Positions 44,843-53,673 of a stretch of 64,000 nucleotides of DNA are shown here, one piece after another. Numbering within the stretch: the first letter of the stretch is position 1; each line of letters begins with the position of its first letter. A program made the translations under genes and the position numbers. Source of the DNA: Sphingobium aromaticiconvertens. Its GTDB lineage: Bacteria; Pseudomonadota; Alphaproteobacteria; Sphingomonadales; Sphingomonadaceae. Where the stretch lies: positions 3,963,501 to 4,027,500 of the forward strand of contig NZ_JBANRJ010000001.1 in the NCBI RefSeq assembly GCF_037154075.1, written 5' to 3'. The notes beneath the pieces were generated by a model that worked only from the letters and a program-made list of their open reading frames with translations, was not told the DNA's origin and searched no databases.

Positions 44843-46603
44843 ATGGCAGCAGCGCATTCACGTCAGGACGCGTCCGATCCGCTCGACGGCATTGCCGAAA
44901 CCCTGGACCGGGCCGCGATCGCGGGCATCGCACAGATCACCCACGGCCTGTCGCCCGCAACGATCTTCCAAGCCTTTTCGGACTGGGGCATGCATCTTGC
45001 CGGCTCGCCGGGCAAGCAGTTGCAGCTGGCGGCCAAGACGACACGCAAATTCATGCGGCTCGGCGAATATGCGGTGCGCAGCATCGGTGACCACGACGCC
45101 GCTCCCGCAATCGAGCCGCTGCCGCAGGATCGTCGCTTCGTCGATCCGGCCTGGAAGGAAGCGCCTTTCAGTCTGATCGCGCAGGCTTTCCTTCTCAACC
45201 AGCAATGGTGGCACGCGGCCACGACCGGCGTGGTGGGCGTCACGAGGCATCATGAAGACATGGTCGCCTTCGGGACGCGGCAGATCCTCGACACGATGGC
45301 GCCGACCAATTTCGTCGCGACCAATCCCGTCCTCCAGAAGCGGATATTCGAGACCGGCGGGCAATGCCTTGTCGAGGGTGCCAGGCTGCTGCTGGAGGAC
45401 ATGCAGCGCACGATGCGCGGCGAGCCGCCGGCGGGGACCGAAGCGTTCGAGGTCGGGAAGGACGTCGCCGCCACGCCCGGCAAGGTCGTCTACCGAAACG
45501 AGCTGATCGAGCTGATCCAATATGCGCCGACCACGGACACCGTGCGGCCGGAACCCATTCTGATCGTGCCGGCCTGGATCATGAAATATTATATTCTCGA
45601 CCTGTCGCCGGAGAACTCGCTGGTCCGCTGGCTGACCGGGCAGGGCTATACGGTCTTCATCATCTCCTGGCACAATCCCGTCAGCGCGGACCGCGACCTC
45701 GACATGGAGGCCTATCGGCGCCTGGGCCCGATGGCGGCGCTCGACGCGGTGACAGCGATCACCGGGGCGCCGGCCGTTCACGCCGTCGGCTATTGCATCG
45801 GCGGCACGCTGCTGTCCATCGCGGCGGCGGCGATGGCGCGCGACGGGGATGAACGGCTCGCCACCATCACCCTGTTCGCCGCGCAGACCGAGTTCAGCGA
45901 GCCGGGCGAGCTCGGCCTGTTCATCGACGAGGCGCAGCTCAACGTGCTAGAGAACATGATGTGGAGCCGCGGCTATCTTGACGGGGCTCAGATGGGCGGC
46001 GCCTTCCAGATCCTGCGCTCCAACGACCTTGTCTGGTCGCGGATCCTTAACACCTACCTGATGGGCGAGCGCGAACCCATGTCGGACCTGATGGCCTGGA
46101 ACGCCGACGGGACGCGGATGCCCTATGCCATGCACAGCCAGTATCTGCGCCGCCTGTTCCTGGACGATGATCTTGCCGAGGGGCGCTACAAGGTCGATGG
46201 CCGCACGATCAGCTTGGGCGCGCTGCGCAAGCCGATGTTCGTAGTGGGCACCGAGCGCGACCATGTCGCGCCCTGGCGGTCGGTCCACAAAATCCACATG
46301 CTCAGCAATGCCGAAATCTGCTTCGTTCTGACCAGCGGCGGGCACAATGCGGGGATCGTTTCCGAGCCCGGGCACAAGGGGCGGCGCTATCATATCCTGA
46401 CCCGCGAGACGGACGGCGCCGCGCTCGATCCGGACGACTGGATGGCGCATGCGCCCGTGCGCGACGGGTCCTGGTGGGTCGCCTGGGAAGAGTGGCTGCG
46501 CGCGCGTTCGGGCGAGCCGGCCGCCCCGCCGCCGCTGGGCGCGCCGGACAAGGACTATCCGGTGATCGAGAACGCCCCCGGCCGCTATGTGCTGGAGCAT
46601 TGA
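44843..46603 (+). CDS. phaC: PHA synthase-like alpha/beta hydrolase (class I PhaC type)
   Basis: A 586-residue protein of the poly-hydroxyalkanoate synthase family. The lipase-like box GYCIGGT carries the nucleophile Cys318; Asp473 (GTERDHVAPW) and His501 (TSGGHNAGIV) complete the triad. The N-terminal domain with PLPQDRRFVDPAWKEAPFSL is typical of PhaC. It should polymerise (R)-3-hydroxyacyl-CoA to storage polyester. As the first gene of an operon with MaoC-phosphotransacetylase, acetate kinase and FabI, it may be a specialised low-oxygen paralogue rather than the housekeeping enzyme. AGGAG precedes the ATG. A phasin and acetoacetyl-CoA reductase pair lies at 62.6-63.9 kb. Confidence 0.87.
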   Translation: MAAAHSRQDASDPLDGIAETLDRAAIAGIAQITHGLSPATIFQAFSDWGMHLAGSPGKQLQLAAKTTRKFMRLGEYAVRSIGDHDAAPAIEPLPQDRRFVDPAWKEAPFSLIAQAFLLNQQWWHAATTGVVGVTRHHEDMVAFGTRQILDTMAPTNFVATNPVLQKRIFETGGQCLVEGARLLLEDMQRTMRGEPPAGTEAFEVGKDVAATPGKVVYRNELIELIQYAPTTDTVRPEPILIVPAWIMKYYILDLSPENSLVRWLTGQGYTVFIISWHNPVSADRDLDMEAYRRLGPMAALDAVTAITGAPAVHAVGYCIGGTLLSIAAAAMARDGDERLATITLFAAQTEFSEPGELGLFIDEAQLNVLENMMWSRGYLDGAQMGGAFQILRSNDLVWSRILNTYLMGEREPMSDLMAWNADGTRMPYAMHSQYLRRLFLDDDLAEGRYKVDGRTISLGALRKPMFVVGTERDHVAPWRSVHKIHMLSNAEICFVLTSGGHNAGIVSEPGHKGRRYHILTRETDGAALDPDDWMAHAPVRDGSWWVAWEEWLRARSGEPAAPPPLGAPDKDYPVIENAPGRYVLEH

Positions 46604-46606
46604 GGG

Positions 46607-48034
46607 ATGGCCGTCCCGGAAATGATCGAAAACCGCACCTTCGACGAGATCGCCGTCGGCGATACGGCGAGCGTCACGCGCACGCTGCGGGAAGAGGATA
46701 TCCAGCTCTTCGCGCTCGTCTCGGGCGACGTTAACCCGGCCCATCTCGACGCCGATTATGCGGCGACCGACCTGTTCCACCGCGTGATCGCCCACGGCAT
46801 GTGGGGCGGCGGCCTGATTTCGGCCGTGCTCGGCACCGAGCTGCCGGGACCGGGCGCAATCTACCTCAGCCAGTCTTTGCGCTTCACCCGGCCGGTGGGC
46901 CTGGGCGACGCCATCACAACCTCGGTGACCGTGACCGAAAAACGATCCGAGCATCATGTGCTTTTGCTCGATTGTCGCTGCGTCAACCAGAATGGCGACG
47001 AGGTCATTACGGGCCAGGCCGAGGTCAGGGCGCCGACCGAGAAGATCCGCCTTCCACGGATAGCGCTTCCCGACGTTCGCATCTCCGACCATGACGGCTA
47101 TCGCAAGCTGATCGAACGGACGAGGGCGGACGCAGCGCCGCCGACCGCTGTCGCCCACCCCTGCAGCGCCGCGGCGATCACCGCGGCGGTCGACGCCGCC
47201 GAAGCCGGTCTGATCCTGCCGATTCTGGTCGGGCCGGAAGCGCGAATCCGCGCGGCGGCGGAAGAAGCGGGGAAGGATATCTCCGCTTATCGCATCGTCC
47301 CCGCCGCGCACAGCCATGCCGCGGCGACAGCCGCGGTGGCGCTTGTCCGTTCGGGCGAAGCGAAGCTGCTCATGAAGGGATCGCTTCACACCGACGAACT
47401 GATGAGCGCGGTGGTCTCCTCCTCGACTGGCCTGCGGACGGAGCGGCGCATCAGCCACGCCTATTTGATGGACGTGCCCGACCACCCGACGCCGCTCATC
47501 ATCACCGACGCCGCGATCAACATCGAGCCGAGCCTTGAGGAAAAGGCGGACATCATCCGCAATGCGATCGACCTCGCCCATGTGATCGGGATCGAAAGTC
47601 CCAAGGTCGCGATCCTGTCGGCGGTGGAGACGGTCAATCCGTCGATGCGATCGACGCTCGACGCCGCCGCGCTCTGCAAGATGGCCGATCGCGGTCAGAT
47701 TTCAGGCGGCGTGCTCGATGGCCCGCTGGCGTTCGACAATGCGATCAGCGAGGCGGCGGCCAAGGAAAAGGGGATCGTCTCGCCCGTGGCGGGCAAGGCC
47801 GAGATCCTGGTCGTCCCGAATCTGGAGGCCGGAAACATGCTCGCCAAGCAGCTCACCTTTCTGGGCGGTGCGGACGCGGCGGGCGTCGTCCTGGGCGCCC
47901 GGGTACCGATCGTGCTCACCAGCCGCGCCGACTCCGCGCGAACACGCCTGGCTTCCTGCGCCGTGGCCGTGCTGCTGGCGCGCGCCGCCACCAAGGCTTC
48001 GCCGGGCCTGCCCGAAGGCAAGGCTCTGACATGA
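46607..48034 (+). CDS. Fused MaoC-like hydratase / phosphate acetyl(butyryl)transferase
   Basis: A 475-residue two-domain enzyme. Residues 1-150 form a MaoC/hydratase-2 domain with the catalytic motif VSGDVNPAHLDADYA and GMWGGGLISAVL. Residues ~165-470 form a phosphotransacetylase domain (ILPILVGPEARIRAAAEEAG, AKLLMKGSLHTDELM, DGPLAFDNAISEAAA). The first domain interconverts (R)-3-hydroxyacyl-CoA and enoyl-CoA; the second turns acyl-CoA plus phosphate into acyl-phosphate. Fused proteins of this kind are known from alphaproteobacteria. The gene starts 3 bases after the PHA synthase-like stop and overlaps acetate kinase by 4 bases, so the three form one metabolic unit for ATP from acyl-CoA. Confidence 0.9.
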   Translation: MAVPEMIENRTFDEIAVGDTASVTRTLREEDIQLFALVSGDVNPAHLDADYAATDLFHRVIAHGMWGGGLISAVLGTELPGPGAIYLSQSLRFTRPVGLGDAITTSVTVTEKRSEHHVLLLDCRCVNQNGDEVITGQAEVRAPTEKIRLPRIALPDVRISDHDGYRKLIERTRADAAPPTAVAHPCSAAAITAAVDAAEAGLILPILVGPEARIRAAAEEAGKDISAYRIVPAAHSHAAATAAVALVRSGEAKLLMKGSLHTDELMSAVVSSSTGLRTERRISHAYLMDVPDHPTPLIITDAAINIEPSLEEKADIIRNAIDLAHVIGIESPKVAILSAVETVNPSMRSTLDAAALCKMADRGQISGGVLDGPLAFDNAISEAAAKEKGIVSPVAGKAEILVVPNLEAGNMLAKQLTFLGGADAAGVVLGARVPIVLTSRADSARTRLASCAVAVLLARAATKASPGLPEGKALT

Positions 48035-49227
48035 GCCGCGCCGTCGTCAGCCTCAATTCCGGCTCGTCGAGCATCAAGTTCGCGCTGTTCACGCTGGGGC
48101 CGGACGGCCCTCAGCATGCCGCCGCCGGCAAGTTGGAGGGGATCGGCACCGCGCCGCACCTCGTCGCGCGCGATAAGGACGGAACTATCCTGATCGACCG
48201 GAACTGGGACGATGGCAGCGGGCTCGGCCACGAGACCCTGCTGCATGACCTGTTCGCGTGGGCGGGGGATCATCTGCCAGATCACGACATCGTTGCTGTC
48301 GGGCATCGCGTTGTCCATGGCGGGACAAAGTTCTTCCACCCTCTGGTCGTCGACGACGCCCTGCTTGCCGGGCTGGAAGCGCTATGTCCGCTCGCGCCGC
48401 TCCATCAGCCCCACAATCTCGCCGCGATCCGGGCCATTCGCTCGCTCGCGCCCGATCTGCCGCAGGTCGCCTGCTTCGACACCGCCTTCCATCATGAGCT
48501 GCCCGAGGTCGCCACCCGCTTCGGGCTGCCGCGCGCGCTGCACGACAAGGGTATCCGGCGCTACGGGTTTCATGGCCTGTCCTATGAATATATCGCCCGC
48601 GCGCTCGGGGAGGCCGATCCGGGGCTCGCCTCGGGTCGCGTGATCGCCGCCCATCTCGGCAATGGTGCCAGTCTCTGCGCGATGCAGAACGGCCGCAGTG
48701 TCGATACCACGATGGGCTTCACCGCGCTGGATGGGCTGATCATGGGCACACGGTGCGGCGCGATCGACCCCGGAGTTGTGATTCATCTACAGACCCAGGA
48801 GGGCATGAGCGCGGCTGAGGTAGAGACGCTGCTCTACAAGCAGGCCGGACTGCTCGGCGTATCCGGCATCTCCAGCGATATGCGCGCACTCCATGACAGC
48901 GACGATCCGCGCGCTGCCGAGGCGATCGATCTCTTCATCTGGCGGGCAGCGCGCGAGGCGTCGGCCCTCATATCGTCGCTCGGCGGCGTCGATGCGCTGA
49001 TTTTCACCGCGGGTATCGGCGAAAATGATCCCGTCATCCGCGCAGCGATCTGCGCGCGACTGGCCTGGCTGGGCATCGTCATCGACCCATTCGCCAATGC
49101 GCGCAACGCCCCCATCATCAGCGCGGAGGACAGCCGAGTTGCCGTTCGTGTCATTCCCACGGACGAGGAGCGTATGATCGCCATTCACACACTCGCCGCG
49201 CTGACCCCGGCAGGAGGACAATCATGA
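48031..49227 (+). CDS. ackA: Acetate/propionate family kinase
   Basis: A 398-residue acetokinase. Family signatures are VVSLNSGSSSIKFALF at the N terminus, VGHRVVHGGTKFF, ACFDTAFHHELPEVA, RYGFHGLSYEYIA, and TAGIGENDPVIRAAI near the C terminus. It makes ATP and acetate (or a short acid) from acyl-phosphate supplied by the upstream phosphotransacetylase domain. The ATG overlaps the preceding stop (ATGA), and its own stop overlaps the FabI start. With the acetyl-CoA hydrolase/transferase at 690-2204 this gives two routes to acetate. Specificity for acetate over butyrate is not proven. Confidence 0.92.
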   Translation: MSRAVVSLNSGSSSIKFALFTLGPDGPQHAAAGKLEGIGTAPHLVARDKDGTILIDRNWDDGSGLGHETLLHDLFAWAGDHLPDHDIVAVGHRVVHGGTKFFHPLVVDDALLAGLEALCPLAPLHQPHNLAAIRAIRSLAPDLPQVACFDTAFHHELPEVATRFGLPRALHDKGIRRYGFHGLSYEYIARALGEADPGLASGRVIAAHLGNGASLCAMQNGRSVDTTMGFTALDGLIMGTRCGAIDPGVVIHLQTQEGMSAAEVETLLYKQAGLLGVSGISSDMRALHDSDDPRAAEAIDLFIWRAAREASALISSLGGVDALIFTAGIGENDPVIRAAICARLAWLGIVIDPFANARNAPIISAEDSRVAVRVIPTDEERMIAIHTLAALTPAGGQS

Positions 49228-49997
49228 AACCGCTGGTCGATCTTGCCGGCAAGCGCGGGCTCGTCGTTGGCATTGCGAATGAACACAGCATCGCGGCCGG
49301 CTGTGCCGAGGCGTTCGCGCGTTGCGGGGCACGGCTCGCCGCCACCTATCTCAACGCCAAGACGGAACAGTATGTGGCGCCGGTCGCGGAACGGCTGGGG
49401 GTCGAATGGACCGCGCCTTGCGATGTCCGCGTTCCCGGCGAGCTGGAGGCGCTGTTCAACGAGGTGAACACGAAATGGGGCGGCCTCGATTTCCTGCTCC
49501 ATTCGATCGCCTTCGCGCCGCGGGAGGATCTTCATGGCCGCGTCGTCGATTCCTCTGCGGAAGGCTTCGCAATCGCCATGGATGTTTCCTGCCACAGCTT
49601 CCTACGCATGGCGCGACTGGCCGAACCGCTGATGCCCGACGGAGGCTGCCTGCTGTGCGTAACCTTCTACGGATCGGACCGGGTGGTCGAGCACTATAAT
49701 CTGATGGGGCCGGTAAAAGCGGCTCTGGAAAGCGCGACCCGTTATGTCGCCGCCGAACTGGGGTCCAAGGGCATCCGCGCCCATGCGATTTCCCCGGGTC
49801 CGATCGCGACGCGGGCGGCGAGCGGCATCGAACGCTTCGATGAACTGATCGAGCGCGCCGCGGCGGCCGTCCCGGAAGGCCGGCTCGTCGATGTCGACGA
49901 TGTCGGCGCGCTGGCGGCGTTCCTGGTCAGCGATGCTGCCGAGCGGATCACCGGCACGGTCATCCCGGTCGATAGCGGCCTGCACCTGCTCGCATGA
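49224..49997 (+). CDS. fabI: Enoyl-ACP reductase, FabI type
   Basis: A 257-residue short-chain dehydrogenase of the FabI group. Evidence is GLVVGIANEHSIAAGCAEAF with the FabI-style Gly-x5-Ser-Ile-Ala cofactor loop, ALFNEVNTKWGGLDFLLHSI, and the catalytic YNLMGPVKAALES (Tyr-x6-Lys). It reduces enoyl thioesters with NADH. Because it is embedded in an acyl-phosphate operon, it may be an alternative reductase that dumps electrons into enoyl-CoA/ACP under low oxygen rather than the main fatty-acid enzyme. Both ends overlap neighbours by 4 bases (ATGA), so translation is coupled to acetate kinase and to the 62-residue ORF. Confidence 0.9.
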   Translation: MKPLVDLAGKRGLVVGIANEHSIAAGCAEAFARCGARLAATYLNAKTEQYVAPVAERLGVEWTAPCDVRVPGELEALFNEVNTKWGGLDFLLHSIAFAPREDLHGRVVDSSAEGFAIAMDVSCHSFLRMARLAEPLMPDGGCLLCVTFYGSDRVVEHYNLMGPVKAALESATRYVAAELGSKGIRAHAISPGPIATRAASGIERFDELIERAAAAVPEGRLVDVDDVGALAAFLVSDAAERITGTVIPVDSGLHLLA

Positions 49998-50182
49998 CGG
50001 GTTTCAACCGGCAGCACGCGGATTCCCTTGCCGACGCGGCGGCCGTCTGCTTGAATTGCATGCTCGGCGACGGACCGGAAGTCTATCCCTTCGGCCAGAG
50101 CTTCGCCGGCTATGGCGAGAACCTGCTCGACCATAACCGGCGAACGACGCGCCTGCGCATCGGTGTGGCGCTCGTCCGGTGA
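49994..50182 (+). CDS. Small unknown protein between fabI and mlaE-like gene
   Basis: A 62-residue frame beginning MTGFNRQHADSLADAAAVCL, followed by NCMLGDGPEVYP and GENLLDHNRRTTRLRIGVAL. I recognise no family. The CLNCM cysteine pair could bind metal, but there is no other support. The case for a real gene is structural: its ATG overlaps the fabI stop and its stop overlaps the GTG of the permease gene, keeping an unbroken chain of overlapping genes. It could also be only a translational relay. No membrane segment or signal peptide is seen. Confidence 0.5.
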   Translation: MTGFNRQHADSLADAAAVCLNCMLGDGPEVYPFGQSFAGYGENLLDHNRRTTRLRIGVALVR

Positions 50183-51279
50183 CCGAGGCCGACTGGCGCC
50201 TCGACGACACCGATGTCCCGACGCTTCACCCCAGCGGTGACTGGACGGCGCTTGATCTGGGCGACGCTGCCGATCGCCTGGCCACGAAATTCGGGAGCGC
50301 GCAGCGCCTCGACGTCTCCGAACTGGGGCGAGTGGATACCGCCGGTGCGCTGGCGCTGCTCCGGTCCATGACAAACGGCGGCGATGTCGACTGCGGCCCG
50401 AGAGAGGATCTGCGGCGGTTGATCGACCTCGTGCGACCTGCCCTCGAGAAGGAAGCCCCGACGAAACAGGGCCTCAAGGGGTGGACAGGCTTTTTCGACC
50501 GGTTCGGCCGCCAGGTCGTCCAGTTCGGCGGCGACGCCTACGACATGCTCGAATTCGCCGGCCGGCTGGTTGTGGCGCTCGGCCGGACGGTCGTGCACCC
50601 GCGCCGTCTGCGTCTGACGCCGCTGGTTGCGATGATGCAGGACGCGGGGGTCAACGCGCTCCCGATCGTGTTCGTGATGACCTTTTTCATCGGGGCGGTG
50701 ATCGCGCTCGTCGGCACCAACCTGCTGACGACGCTTGGTGTCGAGGTGTTCACGGTTCAGCTTGTCGGCGTGGCAATCCTGCGCGAGTTCGGCGTGGTCA
50801 TCGCCGCGATCCTGCTGTCGGGCCGCTCCGCATCATCTTTCGCCGCGCAGATCGGCTCGATGCGGATGAACCAGGAAACCGATGCGATGCAGGTGATGGG
50901 CGTCGACCGCTTCGACGCCCTTGTCATTCCACGGGTTCTGGCAGCGCTGCTGATGATGCCGCTGATGACCTTTTGCGCGGATATCGGTGGCATCGCCGGC
51001 GGCCTGCTGGTCAGCTGGGCCACGATCGACATCAGCCCGGTCTTCTTCATCCAGCGCACGCTCGAGACGGTGAGCATAACGCATTTCTGGATCGGGATGA
51101 GCAAGGCGCCGTTCCTGGCGCTGGTGATCGCCTCGGCGGGTTGTCGGCATGGCCTGATGGTCGGCGGCGATGTCCAGAGCCTCGGGCGCAACGTCACCTC
51201 GGCGGTGGTCCAGTCGGTCTTCATGGTCATCATGTTCGATGCGATCTTCGCGGTGCTCTTCATGGTGTTGGACCTGTGA
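50179..51279 (+). CDS. mlaE: MlaE-type ABC lipid transporter permease with N-terminal STAS-like domain
   Basis: A 366-residue membrane protein. The first ~95 residues are soluble and STAS-like (LGRVDTAGALALLRSM). The rest is the MlaE/YrbE permease fold with about five helices, including VFVMTFFIGAVIALVGTNLL, LVGVAILREFGVVIAAILLS and GSMRMNQETDAMQVMGVDRF. It should pair with the ATPase and the MCE protein downstream to move phospholipids or other lipids between membranes. The GTG start overlaps the preceding ORF, and the stop overlaps the ATPase start. The STAS domain is fused here whereas E. coli has a separate MlaB. Confidence 0.9.
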   Translation: MTEADWRLDDTDVPTLHPSGDWTALDLGDAADRLATKFGSAQRLDVSELGRVDTAGALALLRSMTNGGDVDCGPREDLRRLIDLVRPALEKEAPTKQGLKGWTGFFDRFGRQVVQFGGDAYDMLEFAGRLVVALGRTVVHPRRLRLTPLVAMMQDAGVNALPIVFVMTFFIGAVIALVGTNLLTTLGVEVFTVQLVGVAILREFGVVIAAILLSGRSASSFAAQIGSMRMNQETDAMQVMGVDRFDALVIPRVLAALLMMPLMTFCADIGGIAGGLLVSWATIDISPVFFIQRTLETVSITHFWIGMSKAPFLALVIASAGCRHGLMVGGDVQSLGRNVTSAVVQSVFMVIMFDAIFAVLFMVLDL

Positions 51280-52064
51280 GCGCTCCATCGACCACCGACG
51301 CCGTCGATGCTCCGATCCGTGTCCGCGGCCTCAGGACCGCATTTGGCGAAAAGGTCATTCACGACGATCTCGATCTCGAGGTCCGGCACGGCGAAATACT
51401 CGGCGTCGTAGGGGGATCGGGCTCCGGCAAGTCAGTCCTGCTCAACACCATACTCGGATTGAAACGGCCCGATGGCGGGACCGTCGAAATCTTCGGACGG
51501 AACATCGACGATGCGGACGCGCAGGCCGATATCGAACGGCGGATCGGCGTGATGTTCCAGCAGGGCGCTTTGTTCTCCTTCCTGACCGTGCAGGAAAATG
51601 TCGAGACGCCGCTCCTCGAGCATGCGCATCTTTCCAAGGGCTTCGTGCGTGATCTCGCGCGATTGAAGATCAAGCTTGCCGGCCTGCCCGATAATGCCGG
51701 CATCCTGAAACCGTCTGAACTTTCAGGAGGCATGCGCAAACGCGCGGGCGTCGCGCGTGCGATCGCGCTCGACCCCGACATATTGTTCCTCGACGAGCCG
51801 ACAGCCGGTCTCGATCCGATCGCGGCGGGAGAGTTCGACGACCTCGTCAAGACACTGCGCGATGCGCTCGGTCTCACAGTCTTTATGATCACCCACGATC
51901 TCGACACGCTCTATGCCATCTGCGACCGGGTCGCCGTCGTCGCCGACAGGAAGATCGTCGCGGTCGCGCCGGTCGCCGAGCTCGAGCAATCGGACCATCC
52001 CTGGATCAAAAGCTATTTCCTGGGGCCGCGCGGCCGTGCCGCCAAGAAGCAGAAAGAAGGCTGA
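51276..52064 (+). CDS. mlaF: MlaF-type ABC transporter ATP-binding protein
   Basis: A 262-residue ATPase with Walker A VVGGSGSGKSVLLNTI, Q-loop VMFQQGALFS, signature LSGGMRKRAGVARAIALDPD, Walker B ILFLDEPTAGLDPIAAGEFD and H-loop MITHDLDTLYAI. GGMRKR in the signature is typical of the MlaF/Ttg2A group. It powers the MlaE-like permease. The start is GTG overlapping the permease stop (GTGA), and its stop shares one base with the MCE gene start. The C-terminal tail RGRAAKKQKEG is basic. Substrate is inferred to be lipid from the neighbours. Confidence 0.92.
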   Translation: MSAPSTTDAVDAPIRVRGLRTAFGEKVIHDDLDLEVRHGEILGVVGGSGSGKSVLLNTILGLKRPDGGTVEIFGRNIDDADAQADIERRIGVMFQQGALFSFLTVQENVETPLLEHAHLSKGFVRDLARLKIKLAGLPDNAGILKPSELSGGMRKRAGVARAIALDPDILFLDEPTAGLDPIAAGEFDDLVKTLRDALGLTVFMITHDLDTLYAICDRVAVVADRKIVAVAPVAELEQSDHPWIKSYFLGPRGRAAKKQKEG

Positions 52065-52999
52065 TGGAACGCCACGCCAATTATGCCCTGGTGGGCGCCG
52101 TCTCGATCGTGCTGCTCATCGCGACGCTCGTGTTCGTGGTGTGGCTGGGCGGCTCGCAGTTCAGACGGGAGCACGATCCCTATCAGATCGTCTTTCATGG
52201 TCCCGTGCGGGGGCTGAGCGTGGGGGCGGAGGTCCAGTTCAACGGCATCAAGGTCGGTCAGATCCAGCGGATCAGGCTCGACGAGCGCGATCCCAACCGT
52301 GTGGTCACCGATATCGAGGTCAACCGCGGGACGCCCGTGCGCGTGGATTCGATGGCGTCGACCGAAACGCAGGGCATTTCGGGGGTCAGCATCGTCCAGA
52401 TCAGCGCCGGGACCGCGATCAAGCCGCTTCTACGGAAGGTCGATCATAGCAAGCGCCCGGTCATTCCGAGCAAGCCCAATGCGCTCTCGTCGCTGCTGCA
52501 GGGAGGAGGGCAGATGGTCGCGAGCGCGACCGAAGCCCTGACCCGCGTGAACAAGCTGCTCTCCGATCGCAACATTGCCGATGTCGGCGCGGCCATCCAC
52601 GACATCAGGACGACGACTGGGGAGCTTGCGGCGAACCGGACCATGATCGCCAACGCCGCCTCGGCGCTGACCAAGCTCGACCGCGCCGCCACCGATATTC
52701 AGGGAGCGGCGGCATCCGTCCGTCACATCGCCGATGGCGACGGCAAACGCGCTTTTGCAGACATCTCCGGGGCGGCTGGCGAACTCAAGGTCGCGGTTCA
52801 CGAGGCCCGCGGCGTCATCGCGAAGCTCGATACCCAGAGCGGCGACATCGGCACGACCACTCTCCCCAACATCAACGCCACGATGCGCAGCCTGCAGGAG
52901 ACGGCCGAATCCCTGGACGGGCTCATCCGTCAGATCCGGCAAAATCCCCGTCAGGCATTGGGCAAGGACAGTGGCAAGGAACTGGAGCTACCGCGATGA
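52064..52999 (+). CDS. mlaD: MCE/MlaD family lipid-binding protein
   Basis: A 311-residue periplasmic protein anchored by one N-terminal helix (ALVGAVSIVLLIATLVFVVW). The MCE domain spans about residues 40-115 (FHGPVRGLSVGAEVQFNGIK, STETQGISGVSIVQIS). The C-terminal ~190 residues are alpha-helical and coiled-coil-like, with ALTRVNKLLSDRNIADVGAA and IRSLQETAESLDGLIRQIR-like repeats, longer than E. coli MlaD and similar to PqiB/YebT or mammalian-cell-entry relatives that make a tube. It should collect or deliver lipid to the MlaE/F core. It overlaps both neighbours. Confidence 0.9.
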   Translation: MERHANYALVGAVSIVLLIATLVFVVWLGGSQFRREHDPYQIVFHGPVRGLSVGAEVQFNGIKVGQIQRIRLDERDPNRVVTDIEVNRGTPVRVDSMASTETQGISGVSIVQISAGTAIKPLLRKVDHSKRPVIPSKPNALSSLLQGGGQMVASATEALTRVNKLLSDRNIADVGAAIHDIRTTTGELAANRTMIANAASALTKLDRAATDIQGAAASVRHIADGDGKRAFADISGAAGELKVAVHEARGVIAKLDTQSGDIGTTTLPNINATMRSLQETAESLDGLIRQIRQNPRQALGKDSGKELELPR

Positions 53000-53673
53000 G
53001 GCATTCCCCTGGATATCGGACATCCGCGACCCTGATGGGAGCGCTGTTGCTGGCCGGCTGCGGGAGCCTGTTGGGGGGTGGCAAGCGTGATGATCTCTTC
53101 CGTTTCGGCGTGATCGAGCGGACGAACGACACCGCCCCGCAGGCGGCGGTCGCCCGCCGGCCGCTTTCGCTGTTGCGGCTTCGCTTCGCACCGGAAATCG
53201 AGGGCGATCGCATCCTCACCACGCGCGGCGCGCAGGCGCTCTATATCAAGGACGCCCGCTGGGTCGCATCGGTCCCCGATCTTTTCACGCAGGCGCTGAC
53301 GCGGCAGTTCGGTGCGCGCGCGCCCGACCTCCGCCTCGCTTCGCCCCGAAGCGCGACGGGAGCCTCGCAGGCCCTGCAGGTCACCATCGACAGGTTTGAG
53401 GCGCGCTACACGCCGGAAGCCGATGGCAAGACCCCGCCCACCGTCGTCATCGCCGGGGAGGTGACCCTGTTTGGTGCCGATGACAGACAGCCGGTCGCGT
53501 CGCGCCGTTTCTCGGTCGAGGAACCAGCGCTTGCGAACAGCACGAGCGGGATCGTGCCGGCTTTCGACCGGGCGGTGACCCGTTATGCGGCACAACTCGT
53601 CGACTGGACGGCGCAAACCAGCCGCAGCGCGTCCTCCAATCCACCATCCGGAAAAGGCCAGAAAGATGAATGA
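52996..53673 (+). CDS. ABC-type transport auxiliary lipoprotein (PqiC-like)
   Basis: A 225-residue lipoprotein: the signal sequence ends in the lipobox LLLAGCGSLLGG, so Cys22 should be lipidated. The body, with LLRLRFAPEIEGDRILTTRG, ALYIKDARWVASVPDLFTQA and LQVTIDRFEARY, matches the ABC transport auxiliary component family (PqiC/YmbA-like), which links MCE proteins to the outer membrane. It starts inside the MCE gene end by 4 bases, completing a four-gene lipid transport set. The last ~30 residues are polar and probably flexible. Overlap with the acetyltransferase gene is 8 bases. Confidence 0.87.
   Translation: MRHSPGYRTSATLMGALLLAGCGSLLGGGKRDDLFRFGVIERTNDTAPQAAVARRPLSLLRLRFAPEIEGDRILTTRGAQALYIKDARWVASVPDLFTQALTRQFGARAPDLRLASPRSATGASQALQVTIDRFEARYTPEADGKTPPTVVIAGEVTLFGADDRQPVASRRFSVEEPALANSTSGIVPAFDRAVTRYAAQLVDWTAQTSRSASSNPPSGKGQKDE

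Noticed and set aside
45947..47581. 544-codon minus-strand frame opposite phaC and maoC-pta
   Set aside because: Antisense shadow spanning two real genes; no start signal and no domain.
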